A stretch of 64,000 bases of DNA from Priestia megaterium (GCA_008180335.1 VTEF01000001.1:560636-624635); one strand, 5' to 3'. Positions 49,537-58,694 are shown, counted from the stretch's first letter. Translations and numbers: made by a program. Notes: a model not told the origin generated them from the sequence alone.

Positions 49537-49773
49537 ATGAGAAAAAACGTATATGAGTATATCCAGTCAAAACCAAAGTTAAACGACTTTATTAGAGAAC
49601 AGCCCATGTGGTATCGACGTTTGACACGTGATCCTGATCAAGTAGAGAAGTTTGAGCTAGCGTCTATGCAATATTATAAGCAAACCATCCCAGATAAAGT
49701 AGAGAAATTTTCAAACTCTATTCAGATGGCGAATATGATGTTTCATATGTTTCAATCAATGAAGAGTCAATGA
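49537..49773 (+). CDS. ylbE: YlbE-like protein
   Basis: A 78-residue protein with the YlbE signature (RKNVYEYIQSKPKLNDFIREQPMWYR, residues 2-27 region). ATG 49537 is the natural start; a longer frame runs back through ylbD. Function is unknown. A terminator begins at its stop codon. Confidence 0.88.
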   Translation: MRKNVYEYIQSKPKLNDFIREQPMWYRRLTRDPDQVEKFELASMQYYKQTIPDKVEKFSNSIQMANMMFHMFQSMKSQ

Positions 49774-49807
49774 AAAAGCAACTAATATTTATTAGTTGCT
49801 TTTTTTG
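49773..49807 (+). terminator. Terminator of ylbD-ylbE
   Basis: AAAAAGCAACTAAT (49773-49786) and ATTAGTTGCTTTTT (49791-49804) form a perfect 14-bp stem followed by T. Confidence 0.94.
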
Positions 49808-49897
49808 TGTAAAAAACTTTTGATGGAAAAGACGAGTAAAAAACGGTTGAATGCAAACACTATGTAAAACAAATTTATTGTAAGGGAATGGTTATTT

Positions 49898-50299
49898 TTG
49901 CGCTTTGCCATATTCGTTTTATGTGTTGTTTCTCTCGTAGCATGCCAACAAGCTAAATCAAAATCAGAAATCCAACCAGAGACAAAATCAGCATTATTAA
50001 TTGAAAATGAATCTCTAGAGACATTTTCCGGTCAGCAAAAAAAATCGGCGCTAACTGTTCATCAGCATGTAAAAGGAAATAACGTATATGTAGAGTGTAT
50101 TATTGATGGCTTTTCATTTGCAAATGACCAAGGGTTTTTACAAGTGAAAATAGATGGCAAATCAATTGAACAAGTTAAACAAGCTGCTTTTGTATTGAAG
50201 AATCTATCTAAAGGTTCTCATGACATCACGATTGAATTAATGAAAACAGAAACCGAGAGTTATCATTTAATGAATGCATTTACAGTGGATATCATTTAA
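49898..50299 (+). CDS. Unrecognised predicted lipoprotein
   Basis: A 133-residue protein with a short signal peptide ending in lipobox LVAC (residues 13-16 region). The mature part is soluble and without a motif I recognise. The start is TTG 49898 with AAGGGA upstream. It lies between ylbE and ylbF, which in B. subtilis are adjacent as far as I recall, so it may be an insertion. Confidence 0.65.
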   Translation: MRFAIFVLCVVSLVACQQAKSKSEIQPETKSALLIENESLETFSGQQKKSALTVHQHVKGNNVYVECIIDGFSFANDQGFLQVKIDGKSIEQVKQAAFVLKNLSKGSHDITIELMKTETESYHLMNAFTVDII

Positions 50300-50307
50300 T
50301 GAATAGT

Positions 50308-50360
50308 AAAAGAACGTGCTACAAATAGATGTAAGCTATTTTAGCAAGTTCTTTTTCTTT
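50308..50360 (+). terminator. Terminator upstream of ylbF
   Basis: AAAAGAACGTGCTA (50308-50321) and TAGCAAGTTCTTTT (50342-50355) pair over 14 positions with one mismatch, and a T-rich run follows. Confidence 0.8.
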
Positions 50361-50404
50361 TATATGTAAAACATGATAAGATAAAAAAGGAGGTGTGTTT
50401 TACC

Positions 50405-50851
50405 ATGCTCACAACGATGAGAACAGTTGAATTGCTTGATGAATCTGAACATGTAGCTAAAATGGTGCTGCAGTCAGATGTAGCTGAGCATTATCGCCAA
50501 TGTTTATATAGATTAAAGAAAGATAAAGAGGCGCAGGTGCTGATTGCTCAATTTACTAAAATGAAAGAGCAATATGAAGACGTACAGCGCTTTGGAAAAT
50601 ATCACCCTGATTATAAAGAAACAACAAAAAAGATGCGTGATATTAAGCGGGCTGTTGATTTACAGCACACAATTGCAGCATTTAAGAAAGCAGAAAATGA
50701 GCTTCAAAAATTGCTTGATGAAATAAGCGTTATCATTGGTCAAGCTGTTTCAGAGCACATTAAAGTCCCGACAGGCAATCCATTTTTTGATAGCGGCAGT
50801 AGCTGTGGCGGCGGTTGCGGTGCCGGTGGTAGCTGCGGTTGTAGTGCTTAA
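50405..50851 (+). CDS. ylbF: RicF (YlbF), subunit of the RNase Y-regulating Ric complex
   Basis: A 148-residue helical protein of the YlbF/YmcA family. In B. subtilis it works with RicA and RicT to steer RNase Y and support sporulation, competence and biofilm formation. The C-terminus is Cys-rich (C134, C138, C144, C146 in CGGGCGAGGSCGC); the Ric complex is reported to bind 4Fe-4S clusters. ATG 50405 follows AAGGAGGTG by 9 nt. Its stop codon overlaps the stop of a convergent minus-strand gene. Confidence 0.94.
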   Translation: MLTTMRTVELLDESEHVAKMVLQSDVAEHYRQCLYRLKKDKEAQVLIAQFTKMKEQYEDVQRFGKYHPDYKETTKKMRDIKRAVDLQHTIAAFKKAENELQKLLDEISVIIGQAVSEHIKVPTGNPFFDSGSSCGGGCGAGGSCGCSA

Positions 50852-51171
50852 ATTCGTTTTTGAAATCTAACGCATTGTATACATGAATTTCCGCAGCAAA
50901 ACATTTTTTGTTGCGGAACATAAAAACGATGACGATATATATATGTATGAAGTTGTTGGCGAACAAATTCAATTCGCCATGTTATTTTTACATGGGTAGT
51001 AGCAAAAATAGATGAGGCTTCAATTAGTTCATCTATTTTCCTACGTTCAATAATGGCTGTTGTAACATAGATAAACGGAATGCGTGTAATTTCTTTTTTT
51101 TCTACTTGTTGGATGTTTTTATCCTTAGTAAAATGATTAAAAAAGAGAGTCCAGATAGTATCTAAATTCAT
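50848..51171 (-). CDS. Unrecognised Cys-rich protein convergent with ylbF
   Basis: A 107-residue minus-strand protein. The start ATG is preceded by AGGTGA with 7-nt spacing, which supports a real gene. The N-terminal two thirds are hydrophobic/charged without a recognised fold. The C-terminus has C92, C93, C97 and C100 in FCCGNSCIQC, a metal- or cluster-binding-like motif similar to CCGxxCxxC seen at the N-terminus of oxidoreductase-like proteins. The stop overlaps that of ylbF by 4 nt and it is divergent from ylbG. A shorter overlapping minus-strand frame is disregarded. Confidence 0.6.
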   Translation of the reverse strand: MNLDTIWTLFFNHFTKDKNIQQVEKKEITRIPFIYVTTAIIERRKIDELIEASSIFATTHVKITWRIEFVRQQLHTYIYRHRFYVPQQKMFCCGNSCIQCVRFQKRI

Positions 51172-51278
51172 ACATAAATCACCTGCCTCTAATCATTTAG
51201 AACTTGAATTAACGAGATTCTTACTTCTGCCTATGCGGAGGTGGATTTAATCTAACGTATGTAAAAGGGGAACAAGTT

Positions 51279-51554
51279 ATGTTTGTTGAGCGTCAAGGAA
51301 TCATTGTATATGTCCACTCTGTTAAGCAAGCGAAAGCTCTTAGAAAATACGGGAATGTACATTATGTTTCAAAAGAATTAAAATATGTTGTTTTATATTG
51401 CAATCAGGAAGGCCTTGAAAGAATGATGGAGAAAATTAAAAATTTACCATTTGTTAAACGAGTTGTTCCATCGTATAGACCGTTTTTAAAGACAGATTTT
51501 GAAAATTCTAGGCCGGATAAAGCGAAAGAATATGATTATAAAATTGGCATTTAG
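51279..51554 (+). CDS. ylbG: YlbG, DUF2129 family protein
   Basis: A 91-residue cytoplasmic protein ([36 protein letters not shown]). It follows ylbF in Bacillus. Function unknown. The ATG follows AAAAGGGGAAC. A very strong terminator lies downstream. Confidence 0.9.
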   Translation: MFVERQGIIVYVHSVKQAKALRKYGNVHYVSKELKYVVLYCNQEGLERMMEKIKNLPFVKRVVPSYRPFLKTDFENSRPDKAKEYDYKIGI

Positions 51555-51600
51555 CAGGGTATATGTAACCGGGCCATCAGATCAGTGAACGACGGTCTAT

Positions 51601-51644
51601 AAAAAAGGGAATGTTTACTTTCTATAGTAAACATTCCCTTTTTT
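51601..51644. terminator. Bidirectional terminator between ylbG and the minus-strand gene
   Basis: A perfect 19-bp stem (51601-51619 with 51626-51644) including six A and six T at its base, between convergent genes. Confidence 0.95.
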
Positions 51645-51668
51645 ATTTAAAAGCAATGATTCATCCCG

Positions 51669-52058
51669 TTATTGCATCGGTGGTATATAATGATTCATTC
51701 GTAAAATGCCAATTAAGTGCTGATAATATAGGGCTGTTTCAGGAAACATAGTAGATGGCTTTACATCTAATGTAAGAATCTCTTTTTGAAGTGACTCAGC
51801 TACTTCACTGAATAGTTTAACACGTTTACTGTCTTTATTTTCTAGTAAAGTAATACCTTCTCTACAAATGTAAAGAGGCTGGAAATTACCTTCAGAAGTT
51901 GGATGTAAAATGACGACGAACGAAGCCGTAGGTCGGTTTTCTATATTTGTACGCAGCATAATTAAATGTACTAACCGGCTTTTATTGTTTTTGGCAATTT
52001 CAAACAATTCATAGATATCTGAATAACCTTGTCCAAGCTCAATGAAACGTTGAATCAT
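51669..52058 (-). CDS. Conserved hypothetical protein (DUF7147-like)
   Basis: A 129-residue soluble protein (MIQRFIELGQGYSDIYELFE at the N-terminus, LYICREGITLLEN in the middle). Homologues lie between ylbG and rsmD in some Bacillus; I recall them carrying misleading methylthioribose kinase names, which the short length does not support. The minus-strand ATG follows AAGGGGAG. A terminator-shaped hairpin sits in its 5' leader region (52171-52201). Confidence 0.75.
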   Translation of the reverse strand: MIQRFIELGQGYSDIYELFEIAKNNKSRLVHLIMLRTNIENRPTASFVVILHPTSEGNFQPLYICREGITLLENKDSKRVKLFSEVAESLQKEILTLDVKPSTMFPETALYYQHLIGILRMNHYIPPMQ

Positions 52059-52170
52059 AATAACTCCCCTTTTGCATGTTCATGAGTAAAAGCTACTTAT
52101 GAACGTTTTCCTCTATGGATTAATGTAGCATACGTATTTTAATGTATCATTGAATATTTTGTGAGTAAAT

Positions 52171-52201
52171 AAAAAAATCCCTACAATTACTCATTGTAGG
52201 G
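52171..52201 (-). terminator. Minus-strand terminator/attenuator upstream of the DUF7147-like gene
   Basis: CCCTACAAT (52179-52187) and ATTGTAGGG (52193-52201) form a perfect stem; the seven A at 52171-52177 give a T7 tract only on the minus strand. No minus-strand gene lies to the right, so it would act as an attenuator of the 129-residue gene or end an antisense RNA. Confidence 0.7.
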
Positions 52202-52261
52202 TCCTTCAAATAAGTATATGTAACCGCAGTGTCGATTACAACTTGACTTATGAAGGTAAAG

Positions 52262-52347
52262 GGAGAGGAGAAACCGGAGGAAGAACTTATGGGGAAACGT
52301 AAGTCTTCTCCGCGGTTGGCAACAACATCGGTTAGATGATGTTGTTA
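52262..52347 (+). ncRNA. Structured leader upstream of rsmD (ylbH leader candidate)
   Basis: A long imperfect hairpin is built from AACCG (52272-52276)/CGGTT (52313-52317), GGAAG/CTTC and ACTTA (52285-52289)/TAAGT (52300-52304). A second stem follows: AACAACATC (52321-52329) with GATGTTGTT (52338-52346). A conserved element called the ylbH leader is known upstream of this gene in Bacillus; I identify it by position and structure, not by checking the consensus. The region 52348-52531 shows nothing else I can name. Confidence 0.6.
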
Positions 52348-52531
52348 CTAGTCATTATGTCCGTTTTAGAAACGCATATACACGTAGTAAAAAAAATCTT
52401 AAAAGAAATTAATTTCTTAAATAGTAGCAAAAGACATAAAAATGGTAAATCTGGATTTTCGCTAGTTTTTGCAATTCATTTTATGTTAGGATAATGAAGA
52501 ATAAGGAAGTTAGAATAAGGTAGTGATATGT

Positions 52532-53104
52532 ATGAGAGTAGTAGCTGGTACGCATAAAGGTCATTCGTTAAAAGCAGTACCTGGTTTTACAACACGTCCG
52601 ACGACTGATAAAGTGAAAGAAGCCATTTTTAATATGATCGGTCCATTTTTTGAAGGTGGTGTAGCACTTGATTTGTTCGGTGGTAGCGGAGGGCTCGGCA
52701 TTGAAGCATTGAGTCGAGGAATAGATAAAGTAATTTTTGTAGATCGAGATGGCAAAGCTATTCAAACAATTAAAAGCAACTTACAGTCTTGTAACTTTCA
52801 AGACCAAGCAGAAGTCTATCGAAATGATGCGGAGCGTGCGTTAAAAGCGCTAAAAAAACGTGAGCTAATGCTAGATTTAATTTTATTAGATCCGCCGTAT
52901 AAAGAACAAAAGTTGAAAGCGCTTATAGAAACGATTAGCACTGAGAAACTTTTGTCTGAAAAGGGGATAATTGTAGCTGAACATTCTCATGATGTAAAGC
53001 TTGACAATGAAATTGGAGAACTTCAGAAAATAAAGAGCGAAGCCTACGGTATTATAGGTGTATCCATCTATACATATAAGCTAAAACCATCATCAGAATC
53101 ATAA
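52532..53104 (+). CDS. rsmD: 16S rRNA guanine-N2-methyltransferase RsmD (YlbH)
   Basis: A 190-residue methyltransferase modifying G966 of 16S rRNA (E. coli numbering). RVVAGTHKGHSLKAVPG at the N-terminus, LDLFGGSGGLGIEALSRG for SAM and the catalytic DPPY are present. ATG 52532 is chosen after AAGGTAGTGA; in-frame GTG 52523 lies in that site. The next gene coaD is its usual neighbour. Confidence 0.95.
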   Translation: MRVVAGTHKGHSLKAVPGFTTRPTTDKVKEAIFNMIGPFFEGGVALDLFGGSGGLGIEALSRGIDKVIFVDRDGKAIQTIKSNLQSCNFQDQAEVYRNDAERALKALKKRELMLDLILLDPPYKEQKLKALIETISTEKLLSEKGIIVAEHSHDVKLDNEIGELQKIKSEAYGIIGVSIYTYKLKPSSES

Positions 53105-53149
53105 TTTTATTTTACTTTTAACAGGTAGCAAGATTCTTAAGGTTTTAAG

Positions 53150-53833
<684 letters not shown>

Positions 53834-53901
53834 TACAAAATTTTAATTCCTGAAAGATCTTTTAAAAACAAAATACTAATATCTGTATACAACCTAATTG
53901 T

Positions 53902-53981
53902 AAAAAAGGCGTTATATATCGAATCAAAGGAACGGTTTGTAACAAGCTGTTCTCAAGAGAAAAGGATATGGCGTCTTTTTT
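53902..53981. terminator. Bidirectional terminator between coaD and ylbJ
   Basis: AAAAAAGGCGTTATAT (53902-53917) pairs with ATATGGCGTCTTTTTT (53966-53981) including several G-U, and an inner hairpin GAACGGTTT/AAGCTGTTC fills the loop. Six A and six T flank the base. Confidence 0.75.
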
Positions 53982-54000
53982 AGTTCTTTCTTGAAAGTTT

Positions 54001-55239
54001 TTAATGGTTAGGTGGAACAGAGGAAAAGTTACGCTTCATATATAACAAAGTGTATAAACATAAAAAAGCAATCGTAAGCAACGGTCCATATGTGATACAT
54101 AGGTCAATGTAGTATTCAATCCATTTATAAGGCTTAGCATTTAAAAAAACTGGCACAGCATGTTCGTAAGGGCTGTGAGTAGCGATATAAGGCTGCAATG
54201 GTTTCCAAAGAAGGATGGCAAATATCACAGCGAAAGATCCATGCATAAGCCGAGCGCAAAAAAATGGCCAAAATCGAATATCTGTCTCCGCCAGGATACT
54301 TGCTACTTGTGCTTGTACCGAAAATCCACTAAATCCTAAGACAAAACTAACAATAATAATTTGATGAAATAAAGTTGTGTTGGCTGTTTGACTTGTTAGC
54401 TGACTTCCCATTGTGATTTCAAATAATCCAGAAATAAAAGGCAAACTTAAATCCGTTGCTAAGTGCAGAAATGAAAAGAGATACGACAAGACACTGCTAA
54501 TTAAAGTCGTAATATTCATGACAAAAAGTAATTTGTTCAACACAGAAAATAAAATGATAAACCCACCAATCATTAATAACGACTGAACAGATGATAAAAC
54601 AGCATCTCCTAAAAGTTTTCCGAGCGGTCTATTGTTTTTCACGCGTGTTTCATGCATTTCTTTAAAAGCATTGCGAAGGGACGTTTTTGTTACGGGTGTT
54701 GTGCTCTCTTGTGGATGATTTGCTCCATAAAAGCGCATGACAAGACCTACGGAAATATTTCCAATGTAGTGAGATAATGCTAAAATAATACCAATTGTAG
54801 CGTTTCCGAAGAACCCTACTGCTACAGCTCCAAAAATAAAAATAGGGTTGGATGAATTAGTAAATGAAACAAGTCGTTCCGCTTCAACCGCTGATAGTTG
54901 TTTCTCCTGCCGAAGCCGAGATGTAATTTTTGCGCCTGATGGAAATCCAGAAGCCATTCCCATTGCTAAGGCAAACCCACCAACACCAGGAACACGAAAT
55001 AAAGGACGCATGAAAGGCTCTAGAAGTACACCTATAAATTTAACAACACCAAACCCAATCAGCATTTCTGAAACGATAAAAAAGGGCAGTAATGATGGAA
55101 ATACGACTTTCCACCACGTGTTTAAGCCTCGGACAGATGCGTCTAATGCTTCTTTTGGGTAGATGATAAGTGCAAAAGCCAAGCTTGAGACAGCGATTCC
55201 TAAAACGAGTGTTTTAAGCATTGATTTATTCAATTGCAA
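54001..55239 (-). CDS. ylbJ: Sporulation integral membrane protein YlbJ
   Basis: A polytopic protein with about eight membrane helices of the nucleoside-recognition/Gate type (WWKVVFPSLLPFFIVSEMLIGFG, GMASGFPSGAK). In B. subtilis it is SigE-dependent and needed for heat-resistant spores. The start chosen is TTG 55239, six bases after AAGGAG and giving 412 residues, close to the family's usual length; an ATG at 55245 is immediately adjacent to that site and unlikely. It is convergent with coaD and divergent from ylbK. Confidence 0.9.
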   Translation of the reverse strand: MQLNKSMLKTLVLGIAVSSLAFALIIYPKEALDASVRGLNTWWKVVFPSLLPFFIVSEMLIGFGVVKFIGVLLEPFMRPLFRVPGVGGFALAMGMASGFPSGAKITSRLRQEKQLSAVEAERLVSFTNSSNPIFIFGAVAVGFFGNATIGIILALSHYIGNISVGLVMRFYGANHPQESTTPVTKTSLRNAFKEMHETRVKNNRPLGKLLGDAVLSSVQSLLMIGGFIILFSVLNKLLFVMNITTLISSVLSYLFSFLHLATDLSLPFISGLFEITMGSQLTSQTANTTLFHQIIIVSFVLGFSGFSVQAQVASILAETDIRFWPFFCARLMHGSFAVIFAILLWKPLQPYIATHSPYEHAVPVFLNAKPYKWIEYYIDLCITYGPLLTIAFLCLYTLLYMKRNFSSVPPNH

Positions 55240-55544
55240 TTTCATCTCCTTCTTGTCTAAACGATGTGTACAGGTTCTATATATCAATATACGAGTCTAT
55301 AGTATACATTTATGCTATGTAATCTAAATGGATGGTGTTTTCTTTAAAGATTTAATTGGTTAGGCTAATGAATAGATAGAACAATTCACAATTCTGGACT
55401 TGATAAAAGAGCATGATGTTATCAAACGACTTGAAACATGATTAATGCCTCATGATAAGCCTATTTTTACGAGGCATTCTTTTCACTTTCTTCTTGGAGA
55501 TGTATATACTGAATAACAAGAATGCTTTATAAGGGGGCGTTAAC
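55240..55544. other. Divergent region between ylbJ and ylbK
   Basis: No gene is seen. AATGCCTC (55444-55451) and GAGGCATT (55471-55478) with CTTTT could form a weak leader terminator for ylbK. No convincing SigE promoter was found for ylbJ. Confidence 0.35.
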
Positions 55545-56330
55545 GTGACAAGCCCAACAATTGGATTAGCGCTTGGTTCAGGTGGAGCGAGAGGGTTTGC
55601 CCATCTCGGGGTAATTAAAGTATTAAAAGAACAAAAAATTCCTATTCATTATCTTGCAGGCAGTAGTATGGGAGCATTAGTGGCAGCAATGTATGCTTCA
55701 GGCATTGAGATGAGTCAGCTGTATAAAATGGCACTTACGTTTAAACGAAAATATTATCTTGACTTTACAGTGCCTAAAATGGGATTTATTGCAGGTAATC
55801 GCATTAAGTCTCTTGTTCAAGCGTTTACGAAAAATAAGACAATTGAGGAATTAAATATTCCTGTAGCAATTGTTGCTACAGATTTAAAAACAGGTGAAAA
55901 AGTTGTGTTTAAAACAGGTTCTGTTTCACAAGCTGTAAGAGCTAGCATTTCGATTCCAGGCATTTTTGCTCCAGAAAAAGTAGAGGGGCGTTTGCTTGTG
56001 GATGGAGGAGTTGTTGATCGAATCCCTGTATCTGTAGCCAGAGAAATGGGGGCGGATATCGTCATAGCAGTAGATGTATCTAAAGCAAAAAGAAATGCGG
56101 AGATTAGTTCTATCTTTGATGTGATTTTACAAAGCTTAGATATTCTTCAAGATGAATTGGTTACAAACCGGGCTGTTGCTTCAGATATTATGATAAGACC
56201 GCAAGTAGAAGCGTTTAGTTCAAGAGCATTTACAAACATTCAAGAGATTATCGAAATAGGAGAGCGAGCAGCTTATGAACAATTGCCGAGTATTAAACAG
56301 GCAATAGCACAGTGGAAGGAGAACACATAA
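55545..56330 (+). CDS. ylbK: Patatin-like phospholipase YlbK
   Basis: A 261-residue lipid acyl hydrolase. The glycine-rich oxyanion loop LGSGGARGFAHLG, nucleophile GSSMG and catalytic Asp in DGGVVDR define the patatin dyad. Substrate unknown. The start is GTG 55545 after AAGGGGGC. It is followed by ylbL after 1 nt. Confidence 0.94.
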   Translation: MTSPTIGLALGSGGARGFAHLGVIKVLKEQKIPIHYLAGSSMGALVAAMYASGIEMSQLYKMALTFKRKYYLDFTVPKMGFIAGNRIKSLVQAFTKNKTIEELNIPVAIVATDLKTGEKVVFKTGSVSQAVRASISIPGIFAPEKVEGRLLVDGGVVDRIPVSVAREMGADIVIAVDVSKAKRNAEISSIFDVILQSLDILQDELVTNRAVASDIMIRPQVEAFSSRAFTNIQEIIEIGERAAYEQLPSIKQAIAQWKENT

Positions 56331-56331
56331 G

Positions 56332-57366
56332 GTGAAGTCTAGAGTAAAGTTTTTAGCTTATTTAGGTATGATGGTCATGGTCGCTATGTTATGTTTCTAT
56401 CCGTTGCCATATTACATTACAAAGCCAGGCATGGCACAAGAGCTATCACCTATTATTCAAGTTGAAGATGGTTATAAAGAGCAAGGAACATTTATGTTAA
56501 CAACAGTCCAAATGGGGCGGGCTACGCCTCTTTCGTATGTATTAGCTAAAGTCCAAGGTTTTCATTACTTGTATCCTGCAGAACAAATTCTACAACAGGG
56601 TGAGAGTGATGAAGAGTATTCGATAAGACAATTACATATGATGGATGCCTCAAAAGAGTCAGCTATATCTGTTGCTTATCAAGCAGCTAATAAACCAATT
56701 AAATATGAAAATAAAGGTGTGTATGTCATGGCTGTTGTAGCAGGTATGCCTGCTTTTGAGCAATTAAAAGTTGGAGATATTATAAAGAAAGTGGACAATA
56801 AAAAAATTGAAACAGCCCAGCAATTAATTGACTACGTATCTACAAAAAAAGCTGGTGAAACCGTTACATTGATTGTTCAGAGAAATGAAAAGAGCATAGA
56901 GAAAAAATTATCTCTTGCGCCTTTTCAAGAAGACGATCGCCGGGTTGGTTTAGGTATTTCTTTAGAAACTGATCGAGACCTGATGGTGAAACCAGCTGTT
57001 CATATTGATACAGAGAAAATAGGCGGGCCATCTGCTGGTCTAATGTTCTCCTTAGAGATTTACAATCAGCTTGTAAAAGAAGATATGACAAAAGGCCATC
57101 AAATTGCTGGTACAGGTACAATTAATGACGAAGGAATGGTAGGACCCATCGGGGGGATTTCACAAAAAATCGTAGCAGCAGATAAAGAGGGAGCAGATGT
57201 TTTCTTTGCACCTAATGAAAATGGAGCAGCTCAATCTAATTACGCAGAAGCAGTCGAAACAGCAGAGAAAATTAATACTAAAATGAAAATCATCCCAATT
57301 GATACATTTGATGATGCAATAAATTATTTAGAGAAGCTTAAACCGTTAAAGAAATCTGCGAGTTGA
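56332..57366 (+). CDS. ylbL: Membrane-anchored PDZ/Lon-type serine protease YlbL (DdcP)
   Basis: A 344-residue protease with an N-terminal anchor (residues 7-25), a PDZ domain (GVYVMAVVAGMPAFEQLKVGD, about 125-190) and a C-terminal Lon-type domain. The Ser-Lys dyad lies in GGPSAGLMF and in the GGISQKIVAADKEGAD block. In B. subtilis it degrades the cell-division inhibitor YneA after DNA damage. The start is GTG 56332, preceded by AAGGAGAAC. It is coupled with ylbK. Confidence 0.94.
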   Translation: MKSRVKFLAYLGMMVMVAMLCFYPLPYYITKPGMAQELSPIIQVEDGYKEQGTFMLTTVQMGRATPLSYVLAKVQGFHYLYPAEQILQQGESDEEYSIRQLHMMDASKESAISVAYQAANKPIKYENKGVYVMAVVAGMPAFEQLKVGDIIKKVDNKKIETAQQLIDYVSTKKAGETVTLIVQRNEKSIEKKLSLAPFQEDDRRVGLGISLETDRDLMVKPAVHIDTEKIGGPSAGLMFSLEIYNQLVKEDMTKGHQIAGTGTINDEGMVGPIGGISQKIVAADKEGADVFFAPNENGAAQSNYAEAVETAEKINTKMKIIPIDTFDDAINYLEKLKPLKKSAS

Positions 57367-57373
57367 TAAAATA

Positions 57374-57402
57374 AAAAGATCGCCTTGAGCAGGCGATCTT
57401 TT
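57374..57402. terminator. Bidirectional terminator between ylbL and tmcAL
   Basis: AAAAGATCGCCT (57374-57385) and AGGCGATCTTTT (57391-57402) form a perfect 12-bp stem between convergent genes. Confidence 0.93.
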
Positions 57403-57482
57403 CACTTTAGAGGACTACAAATTCTACCCATGTTTGTCGTACCCAATTATACTTGACAAAATGTATATCGTATTTATAAGGT

Positions 57483-58694
57483 TCATTTCATAATAGGAGG
57501 CAAGGTATATTCTTGCTTTAAAAAAGTGGAACGAATAGGCTCATTCAATGCTAAACTGTAGACGTCTGTCGCTTTAACGTCAATAAGAAGATCTTCTAGT
57601 TTATATTGTGATACAGTGGAGACAATAGGAACAGAGCTTCTTTTTTTTATGTGGTTTATGTATTTACGGCCTATTGCTGACATACCAAGTAACCGAATAT
57701 AGGAACAAGAAGATTGATCAGGCTGCATCTGCTCTTTAGAAGTATCGGTCAAGATATGAACACACATTCGCTGCAAGCGGGTTCGCGTATAGCGCTTTGT
57801 TTTTACTTTATTTATAAAATCTTCAAAAGAAGTTGCTTCTTTTATTGAAGAGAGAAGTCGGTATTCAATTCCTTCTTCAATTTCATAAATTTCCTGCAAA
57901 GAAGCAGGCGACATTGTCATAAGCCGGTACTTTAAAAATGGAAAATAATGTTCCCATGTATGAAAGGTACCAAATGTTTTCTTATAATCCATTAAGGATG
58001 TTAATACGTGCTGTGGCATGTAGTTTGCTAACTCATTCACATCTAAAGATGATTGAAATAAAGCATGGCGAATACTCGTTGCACTAGTAATAGATGAAGA
58101 AGAAAGTTCCTCATCATGATAATGGGATTGAATTCGAGTAATTGTATGTGGTTTAATAGATGCAAGCTGTTTTTTTATTGCTTTTACATAACTAAGCCCT
58201 AGAATATTATTTGGCTGAGTTAAATTAAGAGCGACGGGTTCACTAATAATATGGCTTAAAGCAAGAGAGACAGCTTTTGGATAGCTATTTCCTTTTTTTA
58301 TTTCATGTTGGATTTGTAAAGAGAGTTCTTGTTCATGAATTTCTAATAATTTAATGATATCTAGAAATGATTCAATGTTTCCGTGTTCACTTCCAAAGCA
58401 AAGGGAATGAACTTCCAACTGATCTAAAATTGAAACAGCACCGCTTGCAAAAGTATCCGCTTTTTGAGTTGAAAAGGAATAGGGTAATTCAATGACAAGA
58501 TCTGCGCCAGCATCTAAAGCCATTTTCGTCCGAGACCATTTCGAAACAAGAGCAGGCTCACCTCTTTGGAGGAAATGTCCACTCATGACAGCGATAACAC
58601 AGTCAGATTCAGTTTGTTTTTTTGCTTGTTCAAGATGATAAGCATGTCCATTATGAAAAGGGTTATACTCAACAATAATTCCTACTGCTTGCAT
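57483..58694 (-). CDS. tmcAL: tRNA(Met) cytidine acetate ligase TmcAL (YlbM)
   Basis: A 403-residue nucleotidyltransferase-fold enzyme that forms N4-acetylcytidine in the anticodon of elongator tRNA-Met using acetate and ATP. The N-terminus has GIIVEYNPFHNGHAYHL with the HxGH-like motif, then MSGHFLQRGEPALVSKWSR and ELPYSFSTQKADTFASGAV. The minus-strand ATG follows AAAAAGGAG. It is convergent with ylbL and divergent from ylbN. Confidence 0.95.
   Translation of the reverse strand: MQAVGIIVEYNPFHNGHAYHLEQAKKQTESDCVIAVMSGHFLQRGEPALVSKWSRTKMALDAGADLVIELPYSFSTQKADTFASGAVSILDQLEVHSLCFGSEHGNIESFLDIIKLLEIHEQELSLQIQHEIKKGNSYPKAVSLALSHIISEPVALNLTQPNNILGLSYVKAIKKQLASIKPHTITRIQSHYHDEELSSSSITSATSIRHALFQSSLDVNELANYMPQHVLTSLMDYKKTFGTFHTWEHYFPFLKYRLMTMSPASLQEIYEIEEGIEYRLLSSIKEATSFEDFINKVKTKRYTRTRLQRMCVHILTDTSKEQMQPDQSSCSYIRLLGMSAIGRKYINHIKKRSSVPIVSTVSQYKLEDLLIDVKATDVYSLALNEPIRSTFLKQEYTLPPIMK

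Noticed and set aside
50760-50972. Second minus-strand frame of 70 codons across the end of ylbF
   Set aside because: It overlaps the better-supported 107-residue gene in another frame and has no ribosome site.
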